A model generated the notes under the pieces. The model searched no databases. It was not told where the DNA came from and worked only from the letters and a program-made list of their open reading frames with translations. Source: Gari tellinella (lineage: Eukaryota > Mollusca > Bivalvia > Cardiida > Psammobiidae). From it: a stretch of 64,000 bases of DNA. Of the stretch, positions 21,330 to 32,945 are shown piece by piece. The stretch's first letter is position 1, and the number at the start of each line of letters is the position of its first letter. The position numbers and the translations under genes were made by a program. Location of the stretch: positions 22,784,479 through 22,848,478 of the forward strand of contig OV277861.1 in the NCBI GenBank assembly GCA_922989275.2. The letters are read 5' to 3'.

Positions 21330-22400
21330 TACCAGCACATTGACAAATCAAAAACATAATCACAGGATTTAATTTCACGAAAAGGAAATAACTAAAAGGA
21401 AGTGACAAATAAAAACCAATATAAGCACAGGTGCACAAATACTTATGGTGATGTTAAAATACTGCAAAATTTCAAACTGTTCTTTTGAGGCATGACAGGG
21501 TAAAGCTCAGTATTTAATTTCATATATTAAAATTAAGAAAAGGATAATTCAAAAAGGAAACGACAAATCAAAAATGCAATCGCAGGTGCACAACAATAGA
21601 TGGCGATCAACAATACTGCATAATAAAACAAGAGCAAAACATCCGGGTACCAACGCTCGTGTTTTGTTATCCTAAAACATTAGAAGGAACAGTGAGATTT
21701 CTTATAGTTTTTTGTCTATATGTCTTTTGTTCGGCTCTAATTGACCTTGACCTTTGTCTTACATTACTCACTTGAACTAAGCTCAAGAGCATGTTGTTTA
21801 AGAGTTATGGCCAATATTGTCTTATACCTATTTGACCTCTAAATGACCTTGACAGCATTGACTTAACCAAAGTTAAACTGAGTGCAAGTCAAACACACAT
21901 GCCAAATATAAAGTTTCCATCGCATGCAGTCCTAAAGTTATGGCCTATGTTGAATTCACCCTATTTTTCCTCTAAATAACATTGACATTTTTCGAACATG
22001 ACCCAAATTATATTGAGCTCAAGAGTTTGTGAGGAAATTACACTTGTCAAATATGAAGTCTGTACCTCATGAAGTTCAAAAGTCATGGCCAACTTTGCAA
22101 ATTTTAGACGACGCCAACGACGCAGGCGCCAGCGTGATCAAAAATATTGCATATTAAAAATAGGTGCTGTCAAAGGATTGCAGAGTAAAGCTCCGGACAA
22201 AATGTATGTATTTAAATTACGAAAAGGGGAGATAATTCAAGAATGAAATGACAAATCAAAACCGTAACCGCAGGTGCACCGCTTCAAATGGTGATAAAAA
22301 GCTTCATACTTTAAAAAAAAAGTTTCGTTGAAGGATTGCCAAGTAAAGCTCCGGACAAATATCCGTCTACACTGACGGCCGGACGGACGGACGGAGTGTT
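21330..22400. repeat. Composite 1-kb repeat, ending GGACGGACGGACGG
   Basis: Three diverged copies of an AAAAGGAAATAACTAAAAGG / GACAAATCAAAAACAATCGCAGGTGCAC block (about 21375, 21540 and 22225) bracket a stretch of roughly 115-base direct repeats. Those read like TGACCTTGAC...CATGACCCAAA...GAGCTCAAGAG...AAAGTTATGGCC (21700-22110). No ORF. It ends in a GGAC tetranucleotide run. This looks like a dispersed genomic repeat; class unknown. Confidence 0.6.
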
Positions 22401-22629
22401 TCTAATATATGTAGCAGATTGATTAATCACAACGATAAAATTAAATAAATAAATAAAGGCACTATAGTCAGATTTTGACCCGTGAGCTGTGACCTTTAGG
22501 ACGAGTCCACCTGTAGAGGTAAAATACGTCACAAACCATGACTTTGTTCAGGAGTTACCTACCTTTCATGGTATACTAAGGATATAATGCATTTTGTATT
22601 GAAATTAAATCAATAACCGAGTTAGAGTA

Positions 22630-22698
22630 ATAGGTAGCGGGTTAGGGTACTTGCAATAGTGTAGAAGGCTATGGGTTCGATTCCCAGTAGGGTTTCTT
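22630..22698 (+). pseudogene. tRNA-like sequence (SINE head or tRNA pseudogene)
   Basis: A B-box-like GGGTTCGATTCCCAGTAGGG follows a degenerate A-box region (GTAGCGGGTTAGGG), then a run of nine Ts. The acceptor ends do not pair well, so it is not a functional tRNA. Confidence 0.45.
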
Positions 22699-23557
22699 TT
22701 TTTTTAATTATTATTATTATGTTTTATTGCATAAGTTTTCAAACAATTACTTGTTTGAATGTTCAACTTATTACATGTATGCAATATGTGTCATGGACAT
22801 CCTGAACGTTAAACTTTGTTAAGTTTTAAATGTATGCAAAATGTTATCCTATGTGGCCAGTCTCTCACTTCTAGAAAACAATTGCAGTAATCCATTTATC
22901 ACTGAAATGACAATGGGCAATTCCAGTTTCCAATTAGGTCTAAAGTATGACAATTGAAAAATGACAAACAGTGTTGCCCTGATCAGAGTGCTGCTTAAGG
23001 TGCCCTCTGATCTGTGTATTCACTGTTTTCAGGGGACAAGTGGAGTACACTCTTTCTAAATGACGAGTATACTTGTCGTTAGGGTTCAATGTTTTAGGTA
23101 CATGTACTTAGGAATACCTTTAAGGTTTACCCATAATATAAGTTATATGGGATTCGGATTAGATCCAATGGAATTTTTACCGCTTCTGCTTCTCCTTCTT
23201 ACAGGCTCGTAGACGGTTTCTACAAGCTTCCTTGCCATGGAATTTTAGACTTTTGACTGTCGTAGCATCTTTAGTTTGAATAATGTGGTTATACCAAAAT
23301 GTAATAAGAAATTGAAAACTATATATTATTTCACACCTACATCGATTAAACCAATCGACAACCCCTCTTTCTACCACGTGACGGTACAAGAGAACCCTAT
23401 ATTGTACCGGAATTTAAAAAAGCTATCCCAGAAGGCCATATTTTTCTCATATTGGACTCGGATCCAAAAAATCTATAGTTTTTTCATATTGGACTGGACA
23501 ACTCTTCCGACACTCTGTTAAGAGTAACTTCCCTTGGCATTTCACCTTTGTCTGCTA
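22699..23557. other. Gene-free stretch with an F remnant
   Basis: A worn F element lies about 22890-23095: GACAAACAGTGTTGCCCTGA, GATCAGAGTGCTGC, GTATTCACTGTTTTCAGGGG. The rest shows no coding or repeat structure I can name. Confidence 0.45.
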
Positions 23558-24542
23558 CAGTGTTCCATCTCTACAACGACACCCAATTGGAGACACACAT
23601 TGCGTGTGTTGCTCGGAGCGAGTATTTATAGGGAGGGAAAAATAAGACTTGGCTTACATTTGCAATATTTATTCAATTTAATGACGTAACGATAAACAAT
23701 ATGCTGTAGACATTTTGGCGCGTTAACGTTCAAACGTAAAATATGTAGTAAATAACGTGGTGACGTTGTAATAATTTTTTTTCTTCTATATTATGAATAT
23801 AATTTTTGTTTATCCGAATATACGTTTTAAAAATGCATAAGATAATTCATGCCTTATCGGACCGAAATTCTAAACATTAGTAAGTTTTATAATGACAACA
23901 AACAAAAGAAAAAATATGAAAATGCTTTTGAGGAATAAAATTACTGTAGGTGTTTCTTCACTTTTAAAGGGAGGTAATTCATAAAGTTCGTTATATCATA
24001 ATTTGAAAAAACGATCCTTTGTTAGATTTCTTACACCTTTAACATGTTTAAAAAGAGTATCTTGATGGGGTAAATGATTAAAAATTAGATCTAGAACAGA
24101 AAATTATGCAAAATGATACGTGTAGACGATTATAGATTTGAAATAGATCTACTGGTGTGAGTAATAGCATTTTGGAACTGTTTCTAAGAGAGTTACGTCC
24201 ACCCAGAGTCATGCGTGTAAATGTTTGAATTTAAAAGTTGTCGCCTCGGTAAGATTGTAGTTATAATGTACTGTTAAGTGATCTACACTTTTGTTTATTT
24301 TTCATTGCAAAATAGAAAAATGGCGAATGCCTTTGGAGCGGAAAGTGGGGGTAATTCATATAGGTTATATAAAGTAGGCCTAAGGATTAAACTTAAATGC
24401 TTCAAATCAAAGGTAACTTTCCGAATAACGGCAGTCGACAAATTTAAGCAGATGGTATTGCAGCCATGAAAAGAGTTAGACATAAAAAGTATTGTCCTGT
24501 TTAGGGAACTGCGACAAGAGCCGGTGTAGGGAGGGAACACTG
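23558..24542. mobile_element. MITE family J (pogo-like), enlarged copy
   Basis: CAGTGTTCCATCTCTACAAC at the left and TAGGGAGGGAACACTG at the right, with TA on both sides. The inner flanks match the J copy at 61862: TTGCTCGGAGCGAG and CCTGTTTAGGGAACTGCGAC. About 600 bp more than that 340-bp copy, so it probably contains an insertion of unknown type. Confidence 0.65.
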
Positions 24543-24645
24543 TATTTTGTTTTTGGAAATTGCGAAGTCAAAGGCTAGGCTAGAAGGAATAGGAAAAAAT
24601 GCATGTGGTTTCTTTTGTCATTTTATAATTTTATGGTGTGAAATA

Positions 24646-24816
24646 AAGAGGTAATTTAACAGTGTTGAGTACAATACTGAATTCTATTGGACTCGTACAC
24701 AGCAGTCATAATCCATATTGGACTCGGCTATCGCCTCGTCCAATGTGAATTATGGCTGCTGTGTACTCGTCCAATAGATTTCAGTATTGTACTCAACACT
24801 GTTAAATAACCTCTTA
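24646..24816. repeat. Family L foldback, copy 1
   Basis: Arms of about 80 bases (AAGAGGTAATTTAACAGTGT... and the complement) pair with scattered mismatches, with a very short loop. The ends match the element at 59107-59543. Confidence 0.8.
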
Positions 24817-24919
24817 TTATTTAAATACTGAACAATTACTAAAGGTTCCTTGTGGTTATCGTCAAGTGTAGAGTATAAAAATGCCTTTCCCAACCAAAAA
24901 AAATAAGGGAAAAAATTAC

Positions 24920-24995
24920 GGATTCACTGGGTTTCGAACTCATGACCTTACTCAGTAAAACACTACTCTATTACCTCGACCACGATGATATATAG
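24920..24995 (-). pseudogene. tRNA-like sequence, minus strand
   Basis: On the minus strand CATGAGTTCGAAACCCAGTG is a B box/T arm and GTGGTCGAGGTAATAGAGTA looks like a D arm. The acceptor stem does not close. SINE head or pseudogene. Confidence 0.4.
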
Positions 24996-25587
24996 GTCTC
25001 AAAATCTTATTCTAAATATCAAGTTACGGTTTGAACCCTAACCTACCCATAACATGGAATGGTTGCAACTTAAATAAATAGAAAAGCTCAGTCACGGTTC
25101 AGCGCACAAAATTTACCTATATTTATAGTTATAAAATATTAAGGCAATCAACTAAAAAATGAATGAATGAAATGAATCAGAGAGTGAATGAGGTCAATGA
25201 AAATATATCGAAATGAACAATGATGCTATGATTACAATTTTAAGTAGCTACATGATTTCGGGTAAATTTTCACCTACCTTTTCTTGCCATTTCATCTTTC
25301 TTCATGCTGACCATTGGTAGAAACAATGTTTACTACAGACACAAAACAACTGAACTTGTGTCCACGAAAACAACTTTATATATATTAATGTATAAACAAA
25401 AAGTGAACTATGTAAATAACGATTATCATTCAAACCCCCACATTGCTCAGTCATATGGATAATTTATATCCGCCTTGAGCGTCTAACAGTAGTGTAAACG
25501 GTTGTATACCACTTTCCCAACCTTTTTGTCGCATCTATAAACACAAATCTCGCCTACCACACTATTGCTACTAGACTTTATATTTAT
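24996..25587. other. No feature seen
   Basis: AT-rich, short GAATGAATGAAATGAAT slippage tract near 25158. No ORF and no recognised repeat. Confidence 0.4.
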
Positions 25588-25652
25588 GCAAACAGTTTGG
25601 ATACTGATCAGACGCCGAGTAACTCGGCGTCTGATCAGGATCCAGACTGTTT
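25588..25652. repeat. Hairpin module beside the inverted duplication
   Basis: GCAAACAGTTTGGATACTGA ... TCAGGATCCAGACTGTTTGA around GACGCCGAGTAACTCGGCGT. Its right arm is the end that was copied into the distal arm. Confidence 0.8.
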
Positions 25653-26010
25653 GAGCCCTGGATCGGTGTTTTTGTTATATATATTACATATACTTTGAAT
25701 TTAGTAATAAACATGTACGCGACAGTTTTTATAGAAAAACATTATAATAGGCTAAGTGTTAAATTGCAAAATAGCTTGTACAGTGGGGAAGTCGTAATTC
25801 CCTTCCCTAAAAACGCCTTTATGCTAAAACAATTATTTTAACTGCACACAGTTCCCCACTGTACAAGCTATTTTGCAATTTAACACTTAGCCTATTATAA
25901 TGTTTTTCTATAAAAACTGTCGCGTACATGTTTATTACTAAATTCAAAGTATATGTAATATATATAACAAAAACACCGATCCAGTGCTCAAACAGTCTGG
26001 ATCCTGATCA
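25632..26010. repeat. 159-bp inverted duplication, one mismatch
   Basis: Arms 25632-25790 and 25852-26010 are reverse complements with a single difference (GAGCCCTGG versus GAGCACTGG). The loop is 61 bases. The arms hold ordinary flanking DNA, not only transposon ends. The outer limit falls in the hairpin-module sequence TGATCAGGATCCAGACTGTT and the inner limit in an A-type TIR (CAGTGGGGAA). Confidence 0.95.
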
Positions 26011-26184
26011 TCCAAATTCAGATTTGACGTGAGCTTTCCCGGCGTCTGATCAGGGTCCAAAAGCGTTGCCACTCGGCTCAAAATAAAAAGTAATTATTAA
26101 CTGAAAGCTGTCATTTCTATATTTTTAGAGCAGCTCTTGCGTTTAGTTTCTTTTAAACGGGAAATAATAACATCTTCTCCACTG
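25781..26184. mobile_element. A element split by the inverted copy
   Basis: The left end CAGTGGGGAAGTCGTAATTC and TATGCTAAAACAATTATTTT lie at 25781-25850. The right half resumes after 26010 (GGCGTCTGATCAGGGTCC) and closes ATCTTCTCCACTG at 26184. The inverted copy sits where the left arm of its hairpin should be. Confidence 0.75.
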
Positions 26185-26428
26185 TATTGTGTACCTGCTT
26201 TGTGATTAACCTTTTGCCAGTCAACCGCGACCCAACTGGATTTCGCAAATATATCTAATTTGAATCTGGGTCAGACGCCGTGTAACGCGTCGTTTGGTGC
26301 ATGCAATCTATCCGAGCGTCGTCTTAAGGCGTCATATAAAAACGTTAAATTAAGAATTGACAACATTTTCAGAAAATTTCAAAGCAGTCGATATTGCCTA
26401 GGCGATGATAACCATAAAGAGACTACTA

Positions 26429-26674
26429 CAGTGTAGAAAACGTTATTGTTGCCCGTTTAAACGCAAACGAAACGCAATCGCATTGTAATAAAATGTAAAA
26501 AATAACAATATTTGGCAACTATGACTCTTCATTTCTATACGAGTGGCAAATAGTTTGGAGCCTGGTCAGACGCCGGGTTACCCGGCGTCTGATCTGGCTC
26601 CAAACTGCTTGCAATAAAAATAATAGTTTTAGCGTAAACGCGTTTATTGGGAAAGAATCACGTTTTCTCCATTG
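26429..26674. mobile_element. MITE family A, copy 7
   Basis: TA-flanked, with CAGTGTAGAAAACGTTATTG and TTTTCTCCATTG as slightly worn TIRs. Hairpin intact. A run of 14 G follows at about 26679. Confidence 0.83.
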
Positions 26675-26874
26675 TATTGGGGGGGGGGGGGGTGACGGTG
26701 AAATTAGTAAACACTGTAATGTCCCAGTTTTGCAAGACTCATCGATGATATGTTATATAAACTATAAAGACAATTGACGTCTTAAACCCGTTTGAACGTT
26801 AAACTACCGGAAGTCACCTTCCTTCATCCTTCTCTCTTAGTTTATCTGTGTTTAAAATAGTGATTTAAAATTGT

Positions 26875-27131
26875 GAACCCTTTCGCTGTCAATTCCGACA
26901 ACATGACATTTGCAAACAGTTTGGAACCTGTTCAGACGCCTCGTCACGCGGCGTCTGATCAGGTTCCAAACTTTTTGACGCTCATTGTAATGTTTTTAAC
27001 GTCAAAAATGTATATACTTACAAAGTTTATAAACTACATGTAGACGAAACATATAAGCAGACAGCCTATATTGTAACGTTTGTGTTCTACGGATTACATG
27101 TATTACGTTAGAATGGCACTGAAAGGGTTAA
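26875..27131. mobile_element. E element, TTAA lost on the left
   Basis: GTGAACCCTTTCGCTGTCAA at the left and GGCACTGAAAGGGTTAA at the right. Core: TTGCAAACAGTTTGGAACCT ... AGGTTCCAAAC; both arms changed from GGATCC to GGAACC. Confidence 0.7.
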
Positions 27132-28226
27132 AAGTAGGCGTTAAACCAGAAATTCTCCTTATTGAGATTAATGCTTTACGTTCAGTCTTTTCATGTAACA
27201 TTCTATTGGAAGGAAATAGAGCAGTTGTTTTTGGCTCATGTATTAGAACAAAGAACAGTTATAAAACACAGACAGTACGTTATCCAAGAGGGAAAGGGTA
27301 AAACACGGACAACTAGTTGTGCGTGTGTGACTTTACTTGTTTATTTCATGTTAGTTGTTTACGCATGACGTTATAACTGACTGTGAGGGCGAAGGGGTCG
27401 TCAAATAGCGTAAACACCGTTTCAGTTGTTAATTCGTGCACCTAAAGTTTTGTTTGGGTTTCTTTGTCTTACCTGAAATCGTTTCCGGACATCAGATTTC
27501 GGTCTCTGTAGGCACATACGTACCCACCGATGATTCACAACCAATCATTTTCCTCTCCCCGAGAGACAAGAACGTACTTTACATTGTATACGTCACCCTT
27601 TTCTGTATAAAGGTGTTAACATGTATTAGTTTTAATAACGGTGTCATTGATATAATTTGTGTGATATCATTGCTTTGTATTAGCAACTTCATAGCGTAAT
27701 AGAGTTATACTCCGAATCGATTCCAGATTCTATAGTGAAATGATTGTAATATTTTATCTCGTATTGTAATGGACGTGCAAACAAGTGCACAGGTGAAATG
27801 ATCTGCATACTTGGGTTTCAGAATTGAAACAAAGCGCAGTGCTAGTTTTGAGTATGGGTCAAATAAAGTTGCATTGTAACTATTTGAGTTACGGTTTTGA
27901 CACGGTAATAGTAGAATGAAATGAAACTCAAACGGAATGTTATATGACTACCATTTGAACAAAAACGTTTGCACTAAAGAAAATATTTAAATGAGTGTTA
28001 AACAATATAGACCATGATTAGACGCCGCGTTACGCAGTGTCTGATTTGGATCCAAATTGTTTGCAATTTCACTATTCGTACATGTACATATATGTGACGA
28101 TGAAAAACGCAATTGCAGGGACGACAGCTGACGTCACTCGCTGTCTCTGTTGGCGATCGGCTTCAAGGCGCAAACGGCGGTCATCCCCAGCGGCATCAGA
28201 TGGACGATGGGTCAAAGAACTTTATA
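27132..28226. other. Gene-free stretch with one E-like core
   Basis: The core at about 28003-28066 is AACAATATAGACCATGATTA ... GATCCAAATTGTTTGC around GACGCCGCGTTACGCAGTGT. Short ORFs here have no recognisable content. Confidence 0.45.
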
Positions 28227-28458
28227 CAGTGGAGAATGTGTTATTCTTTCCCAATAAACGCGTTTACGCTACAACGTTTATTTCCACTGCAAACAGTTTG
28301 AAGCCAGATCAGACGCCGGGTAACCCGGCGTCTGATCAGGCTCCTAACTGTTTGCAACCAAGATAAACATGAATTATCAGAATTGTCTAAAAGTTGCACT
28401 TGTTTTGCGTTTGCGTTTCGTTTCGTTTAAACGGGAAAAAATAACGTTTTCTCTACTG
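28227..28458. mobile_element. MITE family A, copy 8
   Basis: TA-flanked, CAGTGGAGAATGTGTTATTC and TTTTCTCTACTG. Orientation as copy 6. Hairpin intact. Confidence 0.85.
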
Positions 28459-29762
28459 TACCTGCCTATAATTAGTTTTTGCCTGAAGTTGTTGAGACTG
28501 GACCTTCTCTCACTTGAGGCTCGTCCTGAGGTTGTCTTTGTATTTTATTACTTCTCTTTGTGCCTTTGGCTAGATAAATTATATATACAGTAAACCATTG
28601 TCAGGGCCAGTCATAAAAAAATTTGGCTGTCGAAGTTCCTTTGGTACTTAATTAATCATATGCTGAAATGTGCAAGTGTACACTTTCCGTTTTTGAAGAA
28701 AGATAAATGCTTTGAAATTTGCCCAATATCAAATTTTCATAGATGACAGATAGGCATGAGGTTTAAGAAAAATAAACATGGCTTTCTCCATGTACACTTC
28801 CCTGTTGCCATAGCGACCCTATACTTATAATAAGACAAAGATCTTCTGTTCTCACAAAATTTGTCGATAAGAAAACATAGTATTTGAGCACAGTAGATAT
28901 ACTATGATAACCAAACACTTTTTATAAAATAGTAAAAATGATGGAAAAAACTGCATGTTATATAGCAACCAATTACCAAAGGCCTGAAAAAAGTGGGTTT
29001 CCCATATTTTGGAGCTTGTTTACTGTTTTTAGGCATGCATAGGCGCCGCTTCTCGTTCAAAATGAAAACTTTATATGACAATTTAATTATTTTACAATTA
29101 GAATAAAAGAAGAATTAAATATAAATTTGGTCGAACAGTGGCGCCATTGAAAATCGTCTTTGTAACAGTTAAACTATTTTATTTTACTTTTATTACATAA
29201 TAAATCAATACATTGTCAATATATATATGCTTTATTACTAAATAAACTCAGTCTTCTATTAACAAAAGGTAGTATGCATATGACAGGAAAAAGCAGAGTG
29301 TTTCAAATGTTCAAATTTTGATATTTAAAAATTAGATTCTTTTTATCACTGAAATGTATAGTTTCTGAATCTGTGTCTTTATGTTGTTTTCAGAGATGGT
29401 TTTAAAAAATTATTTTTGAAACGTAGAAGTAAAACAAACGGTGAACACCCTGAACAGAGTGTTCCTTTAGTTCTTTCGTCTATATCTTCTGTTTTCAAAA
29501 TATACATACTGGTACATTCATGTCCAGCCCAGAATTGGTTAAAGGAAAATGAATCAAAATAGGAGGCATTTGGATATTTTTTCAACTCATGTTTTAAGTA
29601 AATTTAGTGACTTTGCTTAAATATTCAAGGAGCTAAGAAAATGTGTGAAAAGGCAGACAGTGCATATCTAGATCGTAGGTTCTTATAAAGGCCCTGTCTG
29701 ATCTTGGTATGTTCTGTTAAGTTTAGCAAACGGTAGGCAGAAACGAGAATTACACGCTGTTA
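28459..29762. other. No feature seen
   Basis: About 1.3 kb without MITE hairpins or convincing ORFs. It is one of the few unbroken unique-looking stretches in the window. Confidence 0.4.
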
Positions 29763-30000
29763 AACCCTTTCACTATCAATGTCGCCATTAGGCGCGTTTG
29801 CAAACAGTTTTGATACTGATCAGACGCCGCGTCAATAAGGAGTTCACACTGTTTCACCCTTTCACTCTCATAAAGCGCATTGGCATACAGTTTTGATCGT
29901 CAGTTATACTGCCTTAAATCTAGCTTTGGAACGATATTACAGACAACAATATTGGAGCAGATAGTATGGCGATGAAGGGGTAAACACATTACGATACATT
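29763..30000. mobile_element. E element with disturbed hairpin
   Basis: AAACCCTTTCACTATCAATG, TTGCAAACAGTTTTGATACT and GACGCCGCGTC. Then a second E-like start (CACCCTTTCACTCTCATAAA) and the usual right side (GACAACAATATTGGAGCAGA, GGCGATGAAGGGG). It appears to be two E copies recombined. Confidence 0.5.
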
Positions 30001-30229
30001 TGTTCATGGAAGCTGTAAGGTCTAAAACACATTGCACGACCAATCGTTAATGTTGTTACAAGAGAGTACAGTGTTGAACAATGTTGGAGAACAAATCTGC
30101 TTAATTCCATTCTGTTTAATAAAATAGTTATCTGTTTTGTTAAAGATTCTTTAAAGTGACTGGTGATTTCGGAACATGTAATCGAAATGCGATCCAACGA
30201 TCAGGCTTTGTTACTCTGAAATACAATAT

Positions 30230-31492
30230 ATGAGCCGTGCCATGACAAAACGAGCCTTATTGCATTGCAACATTGTGCATACCATGCACCGTTGTCATCC
30301 CGGGCTATGCATATAAGTTTGGTCTTTACTATAGGAATAAACAACATATTTTTGACGTTCATGACGGTATGACTACATTAGCTTCGCAGGGGGTAAATTG
30401 CGTAAACGCCCGAAGGGCGTTTTCGTTAAATTTACTCCCCGAAGCTAATGTAGTCATACCGTCATGAGCGGCAAAGAGATGTTGTTTATTCCTTATATTT
30501 ATATTTATATTTTCTGTCTTGTCAATTTAATGTGTTTATTGGCCAGATTTGTTTTTCTGTATAAGAATTTATCATATACCGGTCAAAGAGGTTTGATAGA
30601 TGTAATGTCGATGTAATAGCCATTCCAGTTTCTAAATATGGTGAGAAAGTAGTCTCAACTACATGTACTGTAACTGTATTAAAAATTCAGGATTTTTTCC
30701 AGTAAACTTTCTCTCTGTGAATGGAAATGACTTACAAGGCAAACAAATAACAGTGCAACTTGAATATCTATTGCCAAAGCACATTCTAAAATTACAGGTC
30801 GCGGTTGTTTTCTTAACCCATTTACACACATAGCAACGCGATGGCAACGACCTATGGGTCTGTATCACTCCGCTAGTGTCATATTACCGTCGACCAATGG
30901 GAGCTTAGTGTTAAGTGCCCGATGTAGTCTATTTGAAGAAGTCCACGGATAGCACGGGGGAAATCCGAACTGGTTAAATCCAGATTCAAAATGTAGGTTC
31001 ATCGGCAGATGACTGCATATTTTTTAATAGGATTACATAAGGACTTTACAGGTTGAATGTAAATATTACAAAATAACGTATATACCAGGGCTGCCTTTCT
31101 CCGGAATTTTCCTAACTCTTCGGATTTTTATCTGGTACATGGTATCTTAAAGCAGGCTGAGAGTAAAGCAGAATGAGCCTTAAGGCGCATTCTTCCAGCC
31201 TGCTTTAAGTAGTCACAAGTCAACAAAACTAGAAACAGGCTACCTGGTAAAGGTACGATTCGTAAAATCGCACTTGAAAAATGCAAATTTGGAAATCTTA
31301 GGATTTTCATGCCAACTTATGGCAGCCCTGATATATATGTAATACAGCTACACGTTCATAACATGCTTTAGATGCATGTGGGTATCAGACAGTGAAGACC
31401 AAGATCAGTCACCGCATCTATTACTCTGCAACTGACCTTGATCTACACTGTTTGAAAAGCAATAAGTCAGGTTTTCTCATGGCACGGTTCAT
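30230..31492. mobile_element. MITE family D, copy 4, split by insertions
   Basis: The left part (ATGAGCCGTGCCATGACAAA, ACCATGCACCGTTGTCATCC) breaks at about 30335. The right part resumes at about 31340 (AATACAGCTACACG, GATGCATGTGGGTATCAG) and ends TTTTCTCATGGCACGG. Between them lie a foldback (30337-30497) and a G-like hairpin near 31145-31205. Confidence 0.7.
30337..30497. repeat. Foldback with near-perfect 70-80 base arms
   Basis: AGGAATAAACAACAT...CATGACGGTATGACTACATTAGCTTCG pairs with its complement on the right and turns at CGCCCGAAGGGCG. The outer ends TATAGGAATAA / TTATTCCTTATA are symmetric. Confidence 0.85.
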
Positions 31493-31530
31493 ATGTAAAT
31501 TGACTTTCGGTCAATACACAAAATGTTAAT

Positions 31531-32780
31531 ATAGGTCGTTTGCAGTTCAAAAAAACACGATAATTTTCAAATATCTCCATAACAAGAACACGGAGACAAA
31601 TGGAATTTTGCATAGATTTATGATATACCTATACCAACTCTGACAAATAAGAAATATTTTTTTCTCTTCGTAATAAAAAAGTTTTATTCATAACTTCTAT
31701 ATAAAGTTTACACTTCTAAGGGACAGTTTTCCGAAGGGTGATTTCAAGTTATTCAACAGCCTATCTTTCACGACCCGGCAACGCCTCACCGTTAAGCCAT
31801 TGCATAGCATAGCAGTTTACAACTAACCGAACGAGGCCCTGACTGGGGTACGTTAAACGTGTTAACCGACCATACTGTCATTTGCGCACATGTTAGATCC
31901 TAATCGGACACCGGGGCCATTTCGTATCTGAATAGGATCCGAACCATGTGCCACTCATACGAAAGTTTTATCAACAAAAAGTAAAATAACTAAATGCGAT
32001 AAATAGCAGAAGAGACATGTTCATATCAGACGATCTACACCAACTTACCATCCAGATCAGTTCGAAAACCTTTATTATTTTATCGTTGAAAGGAAACGTT
32101 ATGTAAACGTAAGTGCAATACAGCTCGAACATTGATACATATTAAGCTCCAGATAAGGGGAGTATTTCCAAAACTAAATCTTTATTTCTGAATTAAGCCC
32201 TATGGTGTGACTACTCATTAGAACCGTCTTTCTAATGAGTAGTCACACCATAGGATTTGGTGCTGAACTGGGTGAGAAAATGTTGGACTTGTTCAAGTTT
32301 CTCTCTCTTAACTGGAACTCTGTAATTATGTAGAAATGTTAGAGCTTCGGTTTGAAAAGTAATTGCAATTCTCTTTATTCCTGGTGAAGAGTTCGTGGAT
32401 TTAGGCATAGTAAAAATGTAATGGAGTATGGGGCCTCACAATTAATTTTGTACAACTAAACAACCAATATCAGCACGGGATTCACCTTTCAGACAGAAGC
32501 AACTTGCACGGGATTTTACCTGGGGATATTCTCCAATATAAACAAACGTGATCAAGGTAATAGCCAATAACACCCCACGTAATTGACCATTTTCAGCGAC
32601 ACAAAATTTGTATAAAACAAAGAAAAAAAGTTTTTAGTTAGACTTCCAAAAATTCTGAATTTCCTTGTCAGAGTTGGTATAGACACATCATAAGTGTATG
32701 CAAACTTCAATTTAAATACGTCCATTAGTTTTAAAATTATCTAAGATTTATCGTGTTTTTTTGAACTGCAAACGACCTAT
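31531..32780. mobile_element. 1.25-kb element with perfect 33-bp TIRs
   Basis: ATAGGTCGTTTGCAGTTCAA... at 31531-31563 is matched exactly by its complement at 32748-32780. The similarity extends inward (CTATACCAACTCTGACAA / TTGTCAGAGTTGGTATAG). No transposase ORF. A worn hairpin core (31890-31960) and a perfect small palindrome (32199-32254) lie inside. Class unknown. Confidence 0.82.
32199..32254. repeat. Short palindrome, 25-26 base arms
   Basis: CCTATGGTGTGACTACTCAT and its exact complement around a loop ending CCGTC. Inside the 1.25-kb TIR element. Confidence 0.85.
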
Positions 32781-32873
32781 ACGTCTTCTTAAGATAATAA
32801 AATTGTATTTTCTTTTTCAACAATATCGAATCTACCTGTATATTATATTTACATTATATTGGTTTTAAATATC

Positions 32874-32945
32874 GGCTCCATAGCTCAGTGGCTAGAGCGC
32901 CTGTCTAGTAAACAGGAGGTCGTGGGTTCGATCCCCACTGGAGCC
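32874..32945 (+). tRNA. trnT-AGU: tRNA-Thr (anticodon AGU)
   Basis: 72 nt. The acceptor GGCTCCA pairs with TGGAGCC, the anticodon stem CCTGT/ACAGG holds loop CTAGTAA (anticodon AGT), and the T arm is TGGGTTCGATCCCCA. A TTTT terminator follows directly. No intron. First of three near-identical copies. Confidence 0.95.

Noticed and set aside
23276..23521. 81-aa plus-strand ORF near the J element
   Set aside because: No homology that I recognise and overlaps a repeat-like TATTGGACTCGGATCC stretch; chance ORF more likely.
22630..24995. tRNA-like stretches as working tRNA genes
   Set aside because: B box present, but acceptor stems do not pair and no clear anticodon arm; treated as SINE heads or pseudogenes.
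27080..27699. Three ORFs of 68-87 aa
   Set aside because: Overlapping frames without recognisable domains; the first begins inside an E element.
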